From: Adhaeribacter aerolatus
GTDB lineage: Bacteria; Bacteroidota; Bacteroidia; Cytophagales; Hymenobacteraceae
DNA: 55,532 nt
Assembly: GCF_007991635.1 (NCBI RefSeq)
Contig: NZ_BJYS01000034.1
Span: forward strand, 1-55,532
Direction: 5' to 3'
Shown: piece by piece, positions 1 through 9,282 of the stretch
Layout: each line of letters opens with the position of its first letter
Position numbering within the stretch: position 1 is the first letter of the stretch
Notes under the pieces: model-generated
What the model was told of the DNA's origin: nothing
Databases searched by the model: none
What the model saw: only the letters and a program-made list of their open reading frames with translations
Program-made: the position numbers and the translations under genes

Positions 1-906
1 CCAGCAACACTAACACTACTAACATCCAAACAACCCGCAGTAGTGGTTGAACCTTTCGGGCACTTAGCGCTGAAATTTTATATAAATCTAAAAAGTTCAA
101 CCTTGATTTAAAGGTTAATCCTATAACGTTTAGCACCTTTTTACAATGGCTAATTGCTTTTAGATTATTAATTTGGTTTAAATAATAGGAGAACTGCTTC
201 ATAAAATGAATTTTGTTTGAGTGGGTAGAACAGTAAGGAAACCGTAAGGGGCAGAGGAACTACTTAATTAAAAAGCAACCAATTAGGTATTTAAACCAAC
301 AACAGGCACTGGTGATAATAACACCAGCCGAAAATACATCACCAACTATTAACTTAAACCCAAATAGGCACGCGTAATAATTAAATCAGTGGAGCGTCAG
401 AAAAAATATTACTTTTAGTTGGTAGCAAAAGGCTTTTTAGCCTCTAAGTAGACGGAAAATAGGCTATTAATCAGCAAAAAATTCTAACTTTTTGGTTAGA
501 TGCCTCTCAGAAAATGAGATATTAAGACTTTATGGATTTCAATAACTACATTTAAACTTACAAATATATTATCGCGAAAGCAATAAAAACACAAGATATT
601 TTATCAGATTTATCTAATTGATTATTTATAAATTTATAAGTAAATAGGATTATACCAACTCTTAATTTAAATTACAGGCACTTTAGCTGAATGTACTTTC
701 TATAAAACGAGTTATATGCGCACAAAAACAAACTATTTTTGTTGCATATAGCTAAAAACAGATTCCTTAATACTACATGATAATTGTCCCAAAAAGGATC
801 AATATAATTTTTTAAGGATGCTAGTAAATTTCAGGTAAGCAATTATTTATGGATGGCTGTTCGGATTAAGAAATTCAAGCCGAGCAGTATTGCCACAGGA
901 TGTTTT
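1..906. other. Gene-free AT-rich stretch
   Basis: No reading frame with coding character was found on either strand. The stretch is AT-rich and has no tRNA-like, rRNA-like or repeat structure that I can support. It lies beyond the 3' end of the DUF218 gene, so it may be a spacer between transcription units or hold decayed DNA. I see no convincing terminator for that gene here. Confidence 0.6.
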
Positions 907-1668
907 TCAACAATACCCCATTAGCTTATAAATAATATACCCACTAATTTCGTGAAACAATTTGTGCCAGCCAGCCAGTGCGCTTTCGGCGGGAATTAGA
1001 CCTTCGATGCGGAAAAGCCGGTCGGTGGAGTTGAAATCGGTGGGGAATACATCGTGCGGAATGCCGGCTTTGCTGAAGCACGCGGTGGAACGCCTCATGT
1101 GAAAAGCAGAAGTAATGACAATGAAGCGTTTCAGTTCGGGATGGTTAGCTAACAGCTTTTTGGTAAACCGGGCGTTTTCGTAAGTATTACGGCTTTTATC
1201 TTCCAATATGATGTCGGCTGAAGGCACGCCGGACAACCGCAGCAGTTTTTTTACTTCTTCGGCCTCGGAAGCATAAACTTTACGCAAAGCACCCGAACCG
1301 CCGGTAACCAATACTTTATCTATATGTCCAGTCTTGTAAAGCATTACGGTGTGCAGCAGCCGATCGGCACCTTTATTGGTGTATACCCGGTCGTGCGGTG
1401 ATTTTTCGAGGGAGGTAAAACCAGTTAACAAAATGCCGGCATCGTATTGATTTATTTTTTTTAAAGGTACCGGCTCGTATTCCCAAGCCAGCCAGGCTTC
1501 GTTTATTAAGAAAGGGTTAGAAAAAAACAGCAGCAAACCCAAACTCAACCATAAGAAAACCCGGCCTCTTTTCTGATTTTTGGTAAGCAGGCCGTACAAA
1601 AAGAACCCCAAAATCCAGATGATAGGCATAATGAGGTAAAAAAGCACTTTCGATAATATAAAAAACAT
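907..1668 (-). CDS. ElyC/SanA/YdcF-like membrane protein (DUF218)
   Basis: The 253-residue protein begins with two hydrophobic helices (about residues 3-27 and 36-58), followed by a DUF218 domain. Recognisable family segments are GILLTG near residue 78, VTGGSG near 121, SRNTYENAR near 157 and SAFHMRRS near 186. Two N-terminal helices plus a soluble DUF218 domain is the architecture of E. coli ElyC, an envelope factor linked to lipid-carrier and peptidoglycan metabolism. The DUF218 chemistry is not settled, so the exact role here is inferred. The gene lies 5 bases after a possible tiny membrane-peptide ORF on the same strand. The family assignment is firm; ElyC rather than SanA or YdcF rests on the helix layout. 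Confidence 0.85.
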   Translation of the reverse strand: MFFILSKVLFYLIMPIIWILGFFLYGLLTKNQKRGRVFLWLSLGLLLFFSNPFLINEAWLAWEYEPVPLKKINQYDAGILLTGFTSLEKSPHDRVYTNKGADRLLHTVMLYKTGHIDKVLVTGGSGALRKVYASEAEEVKKLLRLSGVPSADIILEDKSRNTYENARFTKKLLANHPELKRFIVITSAFHMRRSTACFSKAGIPHDVFPTDFNSTDRLFRIEGLIPAESALAGWHKLFHEISGYIIYKLMGYC

Positions 1669-1673
1669 AAATA

Positions 1674-1754
1674 CTAGAAGAAGGTAAAAAGCACCAGCAG
1701 CAGTATTGCCATTACCAATAAGGCAATTATATCTTTGTGCAGCTTTATTTTCAC
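1674..1754 (-). CDS. Possible 26-residue single-helix membrane peptide
   Basis: A GTG-started frame encodes 26 residues: a basic start (MKIKLHKD) and then about 17 hydrophobic residues (IIALLVMAILLLVLFTF) to the stop. An in-frame TAA two codons upstream excludes a longer version. It ends 5 bases before the DUF218 membrane protein, so co-translation is plausible. A basic N-terminus followed by one uninterrupted hydrophobic segment is unlikely in random non-coding DNA but not impossible. There is no clear Shine-Dalgarno site, which is uninformative in this phylum. No function can be given. Confidence 0.35.
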   Translation of the reverse strand: MKIKLHKDIIALLVMAILLLVLFTFF

Positions 1755-1816
1755 GGGTGCTTATTCGTATTTGGGCGGCAAGTTAAGAACTTACGGTTCT
1801 TTTTAAAACTCCGCTT

Positions 1817-3586
1817 TTACTCCGCCAGCATCATTTGTTTTATATATTTTACCGGGGCGCTGCCGTAGCTCAGAAACTTCTCGTGAAAGGCCTTCAGGTT
1901 AAAACCTGCTCCCTGCGTTTTTTTCAGTTCTTCCCGGAGGTCGTATATTTCGGTGTAGCCGGTAAAATAGCTCGACAGTTGCACCTGCGATAAAGTGGCC
2001 CGCTTCCACTTGGCCTCCGCTTCGGCGGTTTCCTGGAAGCCTTCTTCGGTCAACAAACGTAGGGCATCGGCCCGGCTCATATTTAATACGTGCACGCTAT
2101 AATCCAGAATGGCATTGAGGGTAACGCGTAGATTCCACTTGTACCACATCAGCCACATTTCGGGGCTGTTTTGCCCGTAGCCGTTTTCCAGCATCATCCG
2201 CTCCGCGTACACCGCCCAGCCTTCTACCATCGCTCCATTGCCCAATATGGCTTTGATAATAGACGGCGAGCGGTTGCTGTAAACCAATTGGGTATAATGC
2301 CCCGGTATGGCCTCGTGAATATTTAAAATCTGCACCATATAGCGGTTATATTCCCGCAAATAGCTCTCGGCCTGTTCGGGGGTATATTTATCTAGCGGGG
2401 CAACATTATAATAAGTAGGAGCGGCTTTATCGTAAGGGCCAGGCGCCGAAATAGAAGCGCCGGCCACACCTTGCATGTAAAGCGGGGTTGGCCGGACTAT
2501 TAGCGGCTTGGTTGGGTCCTGGGTAAGCAGGTTCTTTTCGTTTACAAATTTTACCAGTTGCGGAATTTGGTTTTCTATGGCCGTTAAAAAAGAATCGCGG
2601 GGAACGTGGTTCCGGGAAAGCCGGTTAATCATTTGTTTAACGGCGGCCAAACCTTCGGGCATAGGCTGATCCGGAAAATATTGGGGCCAGAGTTGGCGCG
2701 TTGCCTGCTGCATTTGTTTATGCAACTCCTGCTTGTGCAGCATAGCTTTCTGGTAAATTTCGCTGGCGGTGTAACCCGATTGGATTTCGTACCGGAATTT
2801 CTGTTCAAACGCATCCCGACCAATCCGGAAGTTTCGCCCACCCTCCTGTTGCAACTTAGGCAATTCTTTTTCCTGGAGGTAACTTACAAAATTTTCAATG
2901 GCGAGGCGGGTGGTTTCTATCCGTTGCCGCAGTAACATTTTTTCTAAATCCGGCAAGTTGCTATTTTCCAGCGAATCGGTCAGGGCAGGTTGAAAAACCG
3001 GCAACGCACCTAAATTCTGATCAATAGCCAGTTGGGTATGCTCCAAAGTGGGTCGGCGCAAGTTTTTAATGGCGGCTTCGTAATAATCTACGCTGCCAGC
3101 CATTTTTTCCGATATCGCCCGTAAGCGGGTATTTAAATCGGCATAACGCCCGTTCAGGATTTCGGCTACCGGATTTCCCAGGTTATATTCCGAAGGATCC
3201 CATTCGTAAGATTTAAATTCCTGCAAGCGCCAGATACCTTCTTCCAGAAAATTATGCAACATCCAAAAATCGATTTGGTTATTTTCCGATAATTTCCGGG
3301 GCGAAAACGAATCTAATTCCTTTGTAAATGCTTTGTACGAACGAATAACGGCTTCCCGCCGCTCCGGTGTCGGAATTACCAACAGGTTATCGTATTTATG
3401 GAAGCCTACGGCAGTGGCCCAGTCCGGGTGCAACTTCCAAAATTTCAGGACCAGCCGGTCTTTAAACTCGGTAAATTGGATATCTTCTTCAGAAATTTTT
3501 TCTGTTTTTTCCTGATTCCGGCAGGCCGGGGAAATAAATATTAAAAGTAAAAGGCTGCAGTAAAGCAGAAGTAAATATTTTCTCAT
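1817..3586 (-). CDS. DUF885 family lipoprotein, putative metallopeptidase-like
   Basis: The 589-residue protein starts with a lipoprotein signal (hydrophobic stretch about 4-20, lipobox SPAC with Cys near residue 22), so it is probably anchored in an envelope membrane. The rest matches the long helical DUF885 family, including the hallmark HEAIPGH at residues 424-430, an HExxxxH-like arrangement suggestive of metal binding and peptidase activity. Full length for the family. DUF885 proteins are common in Bacteroidota and their substrates are unknown. Downstream on the same strand are the possible small membrane peptide and the DUF218 gene; the DUF2905 gene lies 58 bases upstream. Family confident, activity inferred. 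Confidence 0.88.
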   Translation of the reverse strand: MRKYLLLLYCSLLLLIFISPACRNQEKTEKISEEDIQFTEFKDRLVLKFWKLHPDWATAVGFHKYDNLLVIPTPERREAVIRSYKAFTKELDSFSPRKLSENNQIDFWMLHNFLEEGIWRLQEFKSYEWDPSEYNLGNPVAEILNGRYADLNTRLRAISEKMAGSVDYYEAAIKNLRRPTLEHTQLAIDQNLGALPVFQPALTDSLENSNLPDLEKMLLRQRIETTRLAIENFVSYLQEKELPKLQQEGGRNFRIGRDAFEQKFRYEIQSGYTASEIYQKAMLHKQELHKQMQQATRQLWPQYFPDQPMPEGLAAVKQMINRLSRNHVPRDSFLTAIENQIPQLVKFVNEKNLLTQDPTKPLIVRPTPLYMQGVAGASISAPGPYDKAAPTYYNVAPLDKYTPEQAESYLREYNRYMVQILNIHEAIPGHYTQLVYSNRSPSIIKAILGNGAMVEGWAVYAERMMLENGYGQNSPEMWLMWYKWNLRVTLNAILDYSVHVLNMSRADALRLLTEEGFQETAEAEAKWKRATLSQVQLSSYFTGYTEIYDLREELKKTQGAGFNLKAFHEKFLSYGSAPVKYIKQMMLAE

Positions 3587-3644
3587 ATCGGGAGCTGAAA
3601 AGCATACTTAGGCCGATACGGAAAGGCCCGCGGTAAAGGTTAGC

Positions 3645-3866
3645 CTAAAATAAACGCCGGATTACCCAAAGCACTAAACTGATGAATATGCTCAGCAACA
3701 GCATACTCATAATAGGGGCATAAAACTTAAAGTTAGGCCGCTCTATCCGGATGTCGCCGGGCAAGTTGCCAAACCAGTTTAATTTATTCCCGAACAGCCA
3801 GATTAATAAGCCGATGAATACAATTCCCAAACCAACTAAAACTAATATTTTCCCGATTGGCTGCAT
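3645..3866 (-). CDS. DUF2905 small membrane protein
   Basis: A 73-residue protein with two hydrophobic helices (about 7-24 and 50-70) that flank the conserved family segment around WFGNLPGDI (about 31-39), followed by IRIERPNFKFYAP. This is the standard size and layout of DUF2905 proteins, which are widespread in bacteria and have no assigned function. It is the first gene of a likely minus-strand unit with the DUF885 lipoprotein 58 bases downstream. Confidence 0.9.
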   Translation of the reverse strand: MQPIGKILVLVGLGIVFIGLLIWLFGNKLNWFGNLPGDIRIERPNFKFYAPIMSMLLLSIFISLVLWVIRRLF

Positions 3867-3972
3867 TATAAAGAAGTAGTAAGTTTTAAGTAATCAGTTC
3901 CAGGTTTTCAAATACCAATTATATAAGTGTTATAAGTAGGACTTTCGCAAAATGGTTTTTTAACATTGTAAA

Positions 3973-4002
3973 TCCTCCCCCTTGCCCCCTCCGAAGGGGA
4001 AG
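3973..4002. repeat. Short C-rich interspersed-type repeat
   Basis: A C-rich block with a small inverted repeat (CCCCT, loop CCGA, AGGGG) stands out in an AT-rich spacer of about 280 bases between two minus-strand units. Blocks of the CCCCTCCGAAGGGG type recur in intergenic DNA of many Cytophagales genomes (recalled knowledge). Only this copy is visible here, and no function is claimed. Confidence 0.3.
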
Positions 4003-4149
4003 TTTGGATAATTTTGCAAAAGTCCTGATAAGATTATTTGCAGATAAAGCTATGGGTACCGCTTCCTTCTTTACCGGAATACCAATCGTCTGCCAAGCAA
4101 ATAACTCGATTTGGCACCTGCTTATATTCAAAAAGGTGCGTTTATTACG

Positions 4150-4758
4150 TCAGAAAATTAGTTTGGTACCCAGGGCTAGATTCAGAATACGGCCTACCGG
4201 CAATTTTTTGTTGTTTAAGAAGCTAACCACTGCCAAATCATGGCTGCCTAATTCGGAATACAATTGCACCCGCTTAATCGCTGCATTTCCGCTGCCCACC
4301 TGCCGGCTAATAGATGCGCCTAAAAAAGGTGTTAACCGAAAACTGGTGGTCCACCAGTAATAGCCGTCGGGGTAATGCTCCGGCCAGGTGGTATAAAACT
4401 GGTGCCCAACCGAATAGCTAATACCCAGGCCCAGCCGTAACGGCTCCAGTAAATAACCATTTTTTAGTTCTACCTTAAACGGGTGGTAAGCGGTTTTGGC
4501 GGTAAGAATATGAATACTGGTGTTAATTTCGAAGCCTGGGGTAAAGCCGTATAAAATATCGGTTTGCATTTTATCGCGCGCATAACTATAACCCGGTCCG
4601 GCAGAAAGCAGGCCAATATTGCCGGCAAACTGCATTACCGCATGGTCGGGCAAATACCAGGGCCGGCTGGTATTAGAAGTATGCGAATCCTGCGCTTTGC
4701 CCAGGATAGTCATGTGCAGCAATAGCCCCACGAGTAATATTTTTCTGATTTTATTCAT
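4150..4758 (-). CDS. Putative outer-membrane beta-barrel protein
   Basis: A 202-residue protein with an N-terminal signal peptide (about residues 1-22, ending at GKAQ). The mature part alternates polar and hydrophobic residues, is rich in Tyr, Gly and Thr, and ends in a hydrophobic strand with a terminal Phe (NLALGTKLIF), as expected for an outer-membrane barrel recognised by BAM. No named family was recognised; similar hypothetical proteins occur in Cytophagales. The start lies 10 bases after the stop of the metallophosphoesterase lipoprotein, so the two are probably co-transcribed. Confidence 0.75.
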   Translation of the reverse strand: MNKIRKILLVGLLLHMTILGKAQDSHTSNTSRPWYLPDHAVMQFAGNIGLLSAGPGYSYARDKMQTDILYGFTPGFEINTSIHILTAKTAYHPFKVELKNGYLLEPLRLGLGISYSVGHQFYTTWPEHYPDGYYWWTTSFRLTPFLGASISRQVGSGNAAIKRVQLYSELGSHDLAVVSFLNNKKLPVGRILNLALGTKLIF

Positions 4759-4768
4759 GACAACCCAA

Positions 4769-5596
4769 TTAAAAATCTACTACTTCGTGGGTAATCTTTT
4801 TGCCAACAATGGTTAGCTCCACATACCGCCGGTTCGATACACTGCCAATAATCATATAATTAATGCCATCGTTGTAAGGCTGCATAATACGGTGCGTATG
4901 TTTATGCCCATGCAGCGGGTAGGCTCGGTATTGGCGGATTAATTGCGCATAAGGCGCTTCTTTCTTTCTGTCATAATCCTCATCAAACGGGCTTACGTGG
5001 GCAAGCACAATAACATTGTCGTAATTTTCGGTATCGCGCAAATTATTTTCGAGGAAATCCAGCCGCACAATGTCTTCGGTAAACTCCATGGTATTGGTGT
5101 TGAGCAGAATAAGGCGGTTACGGGCAAACTGGTAAACCTGCTCAAAAGGACCGTACATGTTAGCATAAACTTTATCGCCGTTGGCTACGCAGTCGTGGTT
5201 ACCCAAAACTACCAAATAAGGCATTTTTAGTTTCTTTAAAATCTGATGCTGCCACCGGTATTCTTCCAGTAAGCCAAAATCCGAAATATCGCCGCCGTGT
5301 AGTACAAAATGAATTTTATGGCCTTTCTGCTCCGTTCGCTGATTGATGGCCTGTACAAAATCTTCGGTTTCGTCGTAAAAGCGCTGGGTATCCGATATGA
5401 GGGCAATGCGTAAAGTGTCGGTTGGTTTTAAACCCAAAGCAGCAATTTTCTCGGCATTCTTCCGGTTCAAATCCTTTTCGCTTTCTTTCAGCTTAACCTG
5501 ATAAGGGCTATATTCAACTAATTCGCAGGAATTAAATACCAGCAATAACCCCATTAAAACTACCAGCAGGGGCTTTCGGTAGTAATCGTTTTTCAT
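4769..5596 (-). CDS. Calcineurin-like metallophosphoesterase lipoprotein
   Basis: The start was moved to an internal ATG (275 residues) because this gives a proper lipoprotein signal with lipobox Cys24 (LLLVFNSC); the upstream extension is Pro-rich and unlike a signal. Metallophosphoesterase motifs follow in order: SDTQ near 68-71, GGDISD near 101-106, GNHD at 132-135, LAHVSP, and HGHKHTH near the C-terminus. Together these form the dinuclear metal site of the family. The substrate is unknown and the location is probably the periplasmic face of an envelope membrane. The gene is followed after 10 bases by a beta-barrel protein, which suggests a shared envelope role. Confidence 0.88.
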   Translation of the reverse strand: MKNDYYRKPLLVVLMGLLLVFNSCELVEYSPYQVKLKESEKDLNRKNAEKIAALGLKPTDTLRIALISDTQRFYDETEDFVQAINQRTEQKGHKIHFVLHGGDISDFGLLEEYRWQHQILKKLKMPYLVVLGNHDCVANGDKVYANMYGPFEQVYQFARNRLILLNTNTMEFTEDIVRLDFLENNLRDTENYDNVIVLAHVSPFDEDYDRKKEAPYAQLIRQYRAYPLHGHKHTHRIMQPYNDGINYMIIGSVSNRRYVELTIVGKKITHEVVDF

Positions 5597-5784
5597 AGTT
5601 AGGTAGAGAAAAATAAATACTTTAATGCGTATACCGGGAGGTGGCGGATTCAGTTGCACGGGATTTCGACGGGAACCTTAACTTACCCCTAAGTTACGCA
5701 GTAAGGGCTTTAGCTAAAACCAAGGTTTACCCATAGTTCTATTCATTAGTTTTAAAACCGATGCACCGGATATTTTGTTTTCGG

Positions 5785-8229
5785 TTAATCAAACCCAAAT
5801 ATTACCTTCCCATCGGCATTTATCAGCAAAGCTGCTTCAAAGGCGTTTCCCGTTTTCTGCGATACAAAGCCTTTTATTTTGGATGTTTTTCCTTTCCGTA
5901 AAAGCATTTCTATTTGTTTGTCGGTAAGGGTTTTACTGCTAACCACAAAAGGAACCAAAAAACCACAACCTTCCCGGAAGCGGCTGCAACCGTAAGCTGT
6001 TTTGCCTTTCAGCATCTGGCCTTGTTTGCATTTGGGGCACACCAGCGGCGTGTCAGCTTTAGGCGTTTTCTCTACGCGGTTAGCGGTTAAGTTTTTGTTT
6101 TCATCAAACGTTAACTCCGCCGGATAAGGCGTTCCTCCGCCGTCCTCGGTCAAGCCTTTTACCACTACTTTTCCCTTTTGCAGCAAAGTAATTACCTGGG
6201 CATCGGTCAAGGTTTTTTCTTTATACATGAGTGGCAGCCGGAATTTGCAGTCTTCTTTCCAGCGCGAACAACCAAAAGCCTGGTTACCTTTTAGTACCCG
6301 GCCGGTTTGGCAAACCGGACAAGGACCATAACCTTCTGAAGCCGGATTGGAGACTGGTTTAGCCGTTGTTTTTTTTTCCGCTGTTTTTGCTTTGTTAGGC
6401 TCGGGAGCGGCAGCCGGTGTAGCTGGCTTGGCTTCCAGGTGCATGGTTTGGCGATCGGCTTTTACCTCCTGCACCATTTCGGAAACCAGTTGTTTTAATT
6501 CGTGCAGAAAAGCATCAGCGTTAAAATTACCTTGCTCAATCTGGCGGAGCTTTCGTTCCCATTGGCCGGTTAGCTCCGGCGATTTTAAAGTAGGGTTCTG
6601 AATCAGCCCGATCAGGTCGATGCCCATCTGGGTAGGAATAATTTTCTTTTTGTCTTTCCGGATATACTGCCGCTTAAACAAGGTTTCGATAATGGCGGCC
6701 CGTGTAGAAGGCCGGCCAATCCCATTTTCTTTTAACGCTTCTTTCAGTTCTTCGTCTTCTATTTGCTTACCGGCCGTTTCCATCGCCCGCAGCAAAGTCG
6801 CTTCGGTATAATCTTTGGGCGGGCTGGTCATTTTTTTATCTAATACCGGCTCGTGCGGTCCTTGTTCACCTTTTTCGAAAATAGGCAGAATAGCATTTTC
6901 TTCTTTGTCTTCGCCTTCGGCTTCTTTGGTATTTTGTTCTTTGGGCTCTTTGTCGTAAACTACCCGCCACCCTGGTTCTAATATTTGCCGGCCCTTGGCC
7001 CGGAAACCGTGTCCCGCCACATCGGCCAGCACGGTGGTGTTGCTCACAATACAGTCGGGGTAAAAAGCCGAAATAAAGCGTTTGACAATAACATCGTACA
7101 CCCGCCCTTCCGAACCCGCCAAACCGGCCGAACCACCCGTGGGAATAATGGCGTGGTGGTCGGTAACCTTATTATTATTGAAAACTTTGGCAGTTTTCCG
7201 GATTTTATTTTGCAGCAAAGGCTGAGTTAGAGTCTGGTAAGCGTTCAGGTTTTGCAGAATGCCCGAAATCTTCGGATACATGTCGTCGGGCAGAAAAGTG
7301 GTATCTACCCGGGGATAGGTAACCACTTTTTTTTCGTACAAACTCTGCACTGTTTTCAGGGTCTCATCGGCCGAAAGCCCAAATTTATTATTGCATTCAA
7401 CCTGCAGCGAAGTCAGGTCGAATAAACGGGGGGGGCTTTCTACACCTTTTTTTACCTCTATATCGGTAATGGTAAGCAGTTGGCCTTTAATAGCTTCCAG
7501 AACAGCCGCCGCCTTTTCTTCGGCCGTATATTTACCTGTAATACTCGAAAATATTGCTTCGCGGTAAAGGGTCTTCAGCTCCCAGTAAGGTTCGGGTTTA
7601 AAGTTCTGGATTTCGTGGTAGCGGTTTACCAGCATGGCCAGGGTAGGCGTTTGTACCCGGCCTAAAGATAATAACTGCCGCCCTTGCGCATATTTTAAGG
7701 TAAAAAGCCGGGTGGCATTCATGCCCAGCAACCAGTCGCCAATGGCGCGGCTTTTACCGGCCTGATACAAAGAATCAAATTCCGAACCTTCGCGCAATTG
7801 CGCAAAGCCCTGCCGGATGGCTTCTTCGGTTAAAGAAGAAATCCAAAGCCGCTTGAAGGGGCGGCGAAATTTGGCTTCGGTAAGCACCCAACGCTGGATC
7901 ACTTCTCCCTCCTGCCCCGCATCGCCGCAGTTTATAACCTCTGTAGCACCTTGTAATAAAGTTTTAATAATGCCGAACTGCTTCTGCACACCCTTATCCT
8001 GCATCAGTTTAATGCCAAACTGATCGGGTATCATGGGCAAATCATGAATGCTCCAGCGCTTCCATTCGGGGCGGTAATCGTCGGGTTCGCGCAATTGGCA
8101 GAAATGACCGAAAGTCCAGGTTACCTGATAGCCATTGCCCTCGAAGTAGCCGTCCTTTTTATTTTTCGCCCCAATTACCGAAGCAATCTCCCGGGCCACA
8201 CTGGGTTTTTCCGCAATACAAACTTTCAA
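5785..8229 (-). CDS. topB: DNA topoisomerase III
   Basis: An 814-residue type IA topoisomerase, which relaxes and decatenates DNA by single-strand passage. The Toprim domain opens with CIAEKPSVAR at residues 4-13. The catalytic Tyr is Y305 in TYPRVDT. A conserved DHHAIIPT segment and ENGIGRPSTRA follow. The C-terminus carries two similar zinc-ribbon modules (CPVC...CSR...C and CPKC...CSR...C), each followed by a copy of a LTDxQ...LLxKGK segment, joined by a Lys/Ala/Pro-rich linker. The length is at the long end for TopB because of this duplicated tail. A single-gene unit. A TATTTTTG sequence on the minus strand at 8273-8280 could be its -7 element, but no good -33 partner is seen. Confidence 0.96.
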   Translation of the reverse strand: MKVCIAEKPSVAREIASVIGAKNKKDGYFEGNGYQVTWTFGHFCQLREPDDYRPEWKRWSIHDLPMIPDQFGIKLMQDKGVQKQFGIIKTLLQGATEVINCGDAGQEGEVIQRWVLTEAKFRRPFKRLWISSLTEEAIRQGFAQLREGSEFDSLYQAGKSRAIGDWLLGMNATRLFTLKYAQGRQLLSLGRVQTPTLAMLVNRYHEIQNFKPEPYWELKTLYREAIFSSITGKYTAEEKAAAVLEAIKGQLLTITDIEVKKGVESPPRLFDLTSLQVECNNKFGLSADETLKTVQSLYEKKVVTYPRVDTTFLPDDMYPKISGILQNLNAYQTLTQPLLQNKIRKTAKVFNNNKVTDHHAIIPTGGSAGLAGSEGRVYDVIVKRFISAFYPDCIVSNTTVLADVAGHGFRAKGRQILEPGWRVVYDKEPKEQNTKEAEGEDKEENAILPIFEKGEQGPHEPVLDKKMTSPPKDYTEATLLRAMETAGKQIEDEELKEALKENGIGRPSTRAAIIETLFKRQYIRKDKKKIIPTQMGIDLIGLIQNPTLKSPELTGQWERKLRQIEQGNFNADAFLHELKQLVSEMVQEVKADRQTMHLEAKPATPAAAPEPNKAKTAEKKTTAKPVSNPASEGYGPCPVCQTGRVLKGNQAFGCSRWKEDCKFRLPLMYKEKTLTDAQVITLLQKGKVVVKGLTEDGGGTPYPAELTFDENKNLTANRVEKTPKADTPLVCPKCKQGQMLKGKTAYGCSRFREGCGFLVPFVVSSKTLTDKQIEMLLRKGKTSKIKGFVSQKTGNAFEAALLINADGKVIFGFD

Positions 8230-8425
8230 CGCTGCTGGGCTAGGTTAAACTTAATTACGGTACAAAAATAAGGGTATCTGACCGATTTTCCGCTTTAAAT
8301 AAAACAGGTTGTAAAAGTGCCAGCTGGTACATGCCTGGATGGCAGGTAAGAAAGATTAAATTTTGATGCCCGAAAGCTGCAGGAAGGTGGGGTGTGACTT
8401 TAAAAGCTACGCGTGGATAAGGCCA

Positions 8426-8464
8426 TAAAAAACCCTGGCCGCAAATATACATTTGCAACCAGGG
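8426..8464 (-). terminator. Intrinsic terminator after the 8478 lipoprotein gene
   Basis: Arms 8433-8446 and 8451-8464 form a 14-base stem with two mismatches and a 4-base loop. On the minus strand the stem is followed by seven T residues (8432 down to 8426). It begins 13 bases after the stop of the lipoprotein gene, which is the expected terminator position and orientation. Confidence 0.85.
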
Positions 8465-8477
8465 AAAAAGGATATCT

Positions 8478-8954
8478 TTATTTTACGGTAAAATGAACTT
8501 CTTTGATGCCTACATTGGTCCGGCCATCAACGGTATTCAGGGTTAACAAGTACTCGCCGGCGGGCAGGGTAGCGGCCGAGAAAGCCGTATCAATAACAAC
8601 CGGATTTTTCACCGGGAAGTCTTTAAAGCTCCACAAAGCTTTGCTGCTATTATCATTTCCCTGGCCGATTCCCAAGCCTTTATTATTGGGGTTTGCGTTG
8701 GGGTTACCGTTTCCGGTAGCTGATTCGCCCAGCTTTACCACCTGCACTTCTAACTCTTTAACTTTATCTTTATCCGAAATAACCGATTCTATTTTAATGG
8801 CTTGGTTACTTGAAAATACACTATTATCTGCCGGTGCCGAAATAGCTATATAGGGCTTAGAACCATCGGGTTCGCTGTCTTTTTTCGCAAAATATTCTTC
8901 ACAACCGGTTAATACAGCTACTAGGGCCACGAAAGCAAATTTAGTATACTTCAT
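8478..8954 (-). CDS. Small Ig-like-fold lipoprotein
   Basis: A 158-residue protein with a lipoprotein signal (VALVAVLTGC, Cys18). After a charged linker, a single beta-rich domain begins near PYIAISAPADNSVF and ends with LLTLNTVDG...EVHFTVK, a pattern typical of bacterial Ig-like or DUF4625-like domains. The middle has a Gly/Asn-rich stretch (NGNPNANPNNKG, about residues 82-93) that may be a flexible loop. No enzymatic motif is present. Probably displayed on a membrane; function unknown. It has its own terminator. Confidence 0.72.
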   Translation of the reverse strand: MKYTKFAFVALVAVLTGCEEYFAKKDSEPDGSKPYIAISAPADNSVFSSNQAIKIESVISDKDKVKELEVQVVKLGESATGNGNPNANPNNKGLGIGQGNDNSSKALWSFKDFPVKNPVVIDTAFSAATLPAGEYLLTLNTVDGRTNVGIKEVHFTVK

Positions 8955-9201
8955 AATCTAAATATATGGTAAAACTTATTTTTGGGTATTTTGCTTAAAG
9001 GAACACAACATTTATATTAACCTATAAAGTTTTGTACTTTAATAATAAAATAACTTAAATATTATAACTTTTTTAACAAACCTTGAAACATTAGCGTAAA
9101 AGAACTCGTTAAAGGCGCGCTTATAACTTTGTAAACGATCATTATGGTTTGTTATTTTTCTGAGGTCTAAAAAAAACGTCCACTTAGCGGAGGGACAAAC
9201 C

Positions 9202-9247
9202 AAAAAGGGCTGTATTCGTAATATAGGAAGGCCTTTTTAGTTTTTTT
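9202..9247 (+). terminator. Terminator-like hairpin in the leader of the 9283 gene
   Basis: AAAAAGG (9202-9208) pairs with CCTTTTT (9232-9238), extended by two pairs after one mismatch, and is followed by AG and seven T residues. No plus-strand gene lies upstream, so it may act as a leader attenuator for the 9283 gene or may be fortuitous. The rest of 8955-9282 is AT-rich and holds nothing else I can name. Confidence 0.3.
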
Positions 9248-9282
9248 AGAGAGGATTTATTTTTAACCTAAATGCAAAAACT

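Noticed and set aside
2606-2935. Plus-strand frame of 109 codons inside the DUF885 gene
   Set aside because: It lies entirely opposite a well-supported gene and its product has no domain or signal; a shadow of the real reading frame.
4004-4360. Plus-strand frame of 118 codons overlapping the beta-barrel gene
   Set aside because: Overlaps the 3' part of a signal-peptide-bearing gene on the other strand; composition is not protein-like.
8255-8458. 67-codon minus-strand frame between topB and the small lipoprotein
   Set aside because: It includes the terminator hairpin of the upstream lipoprotein gene and has no recognisable protein features.
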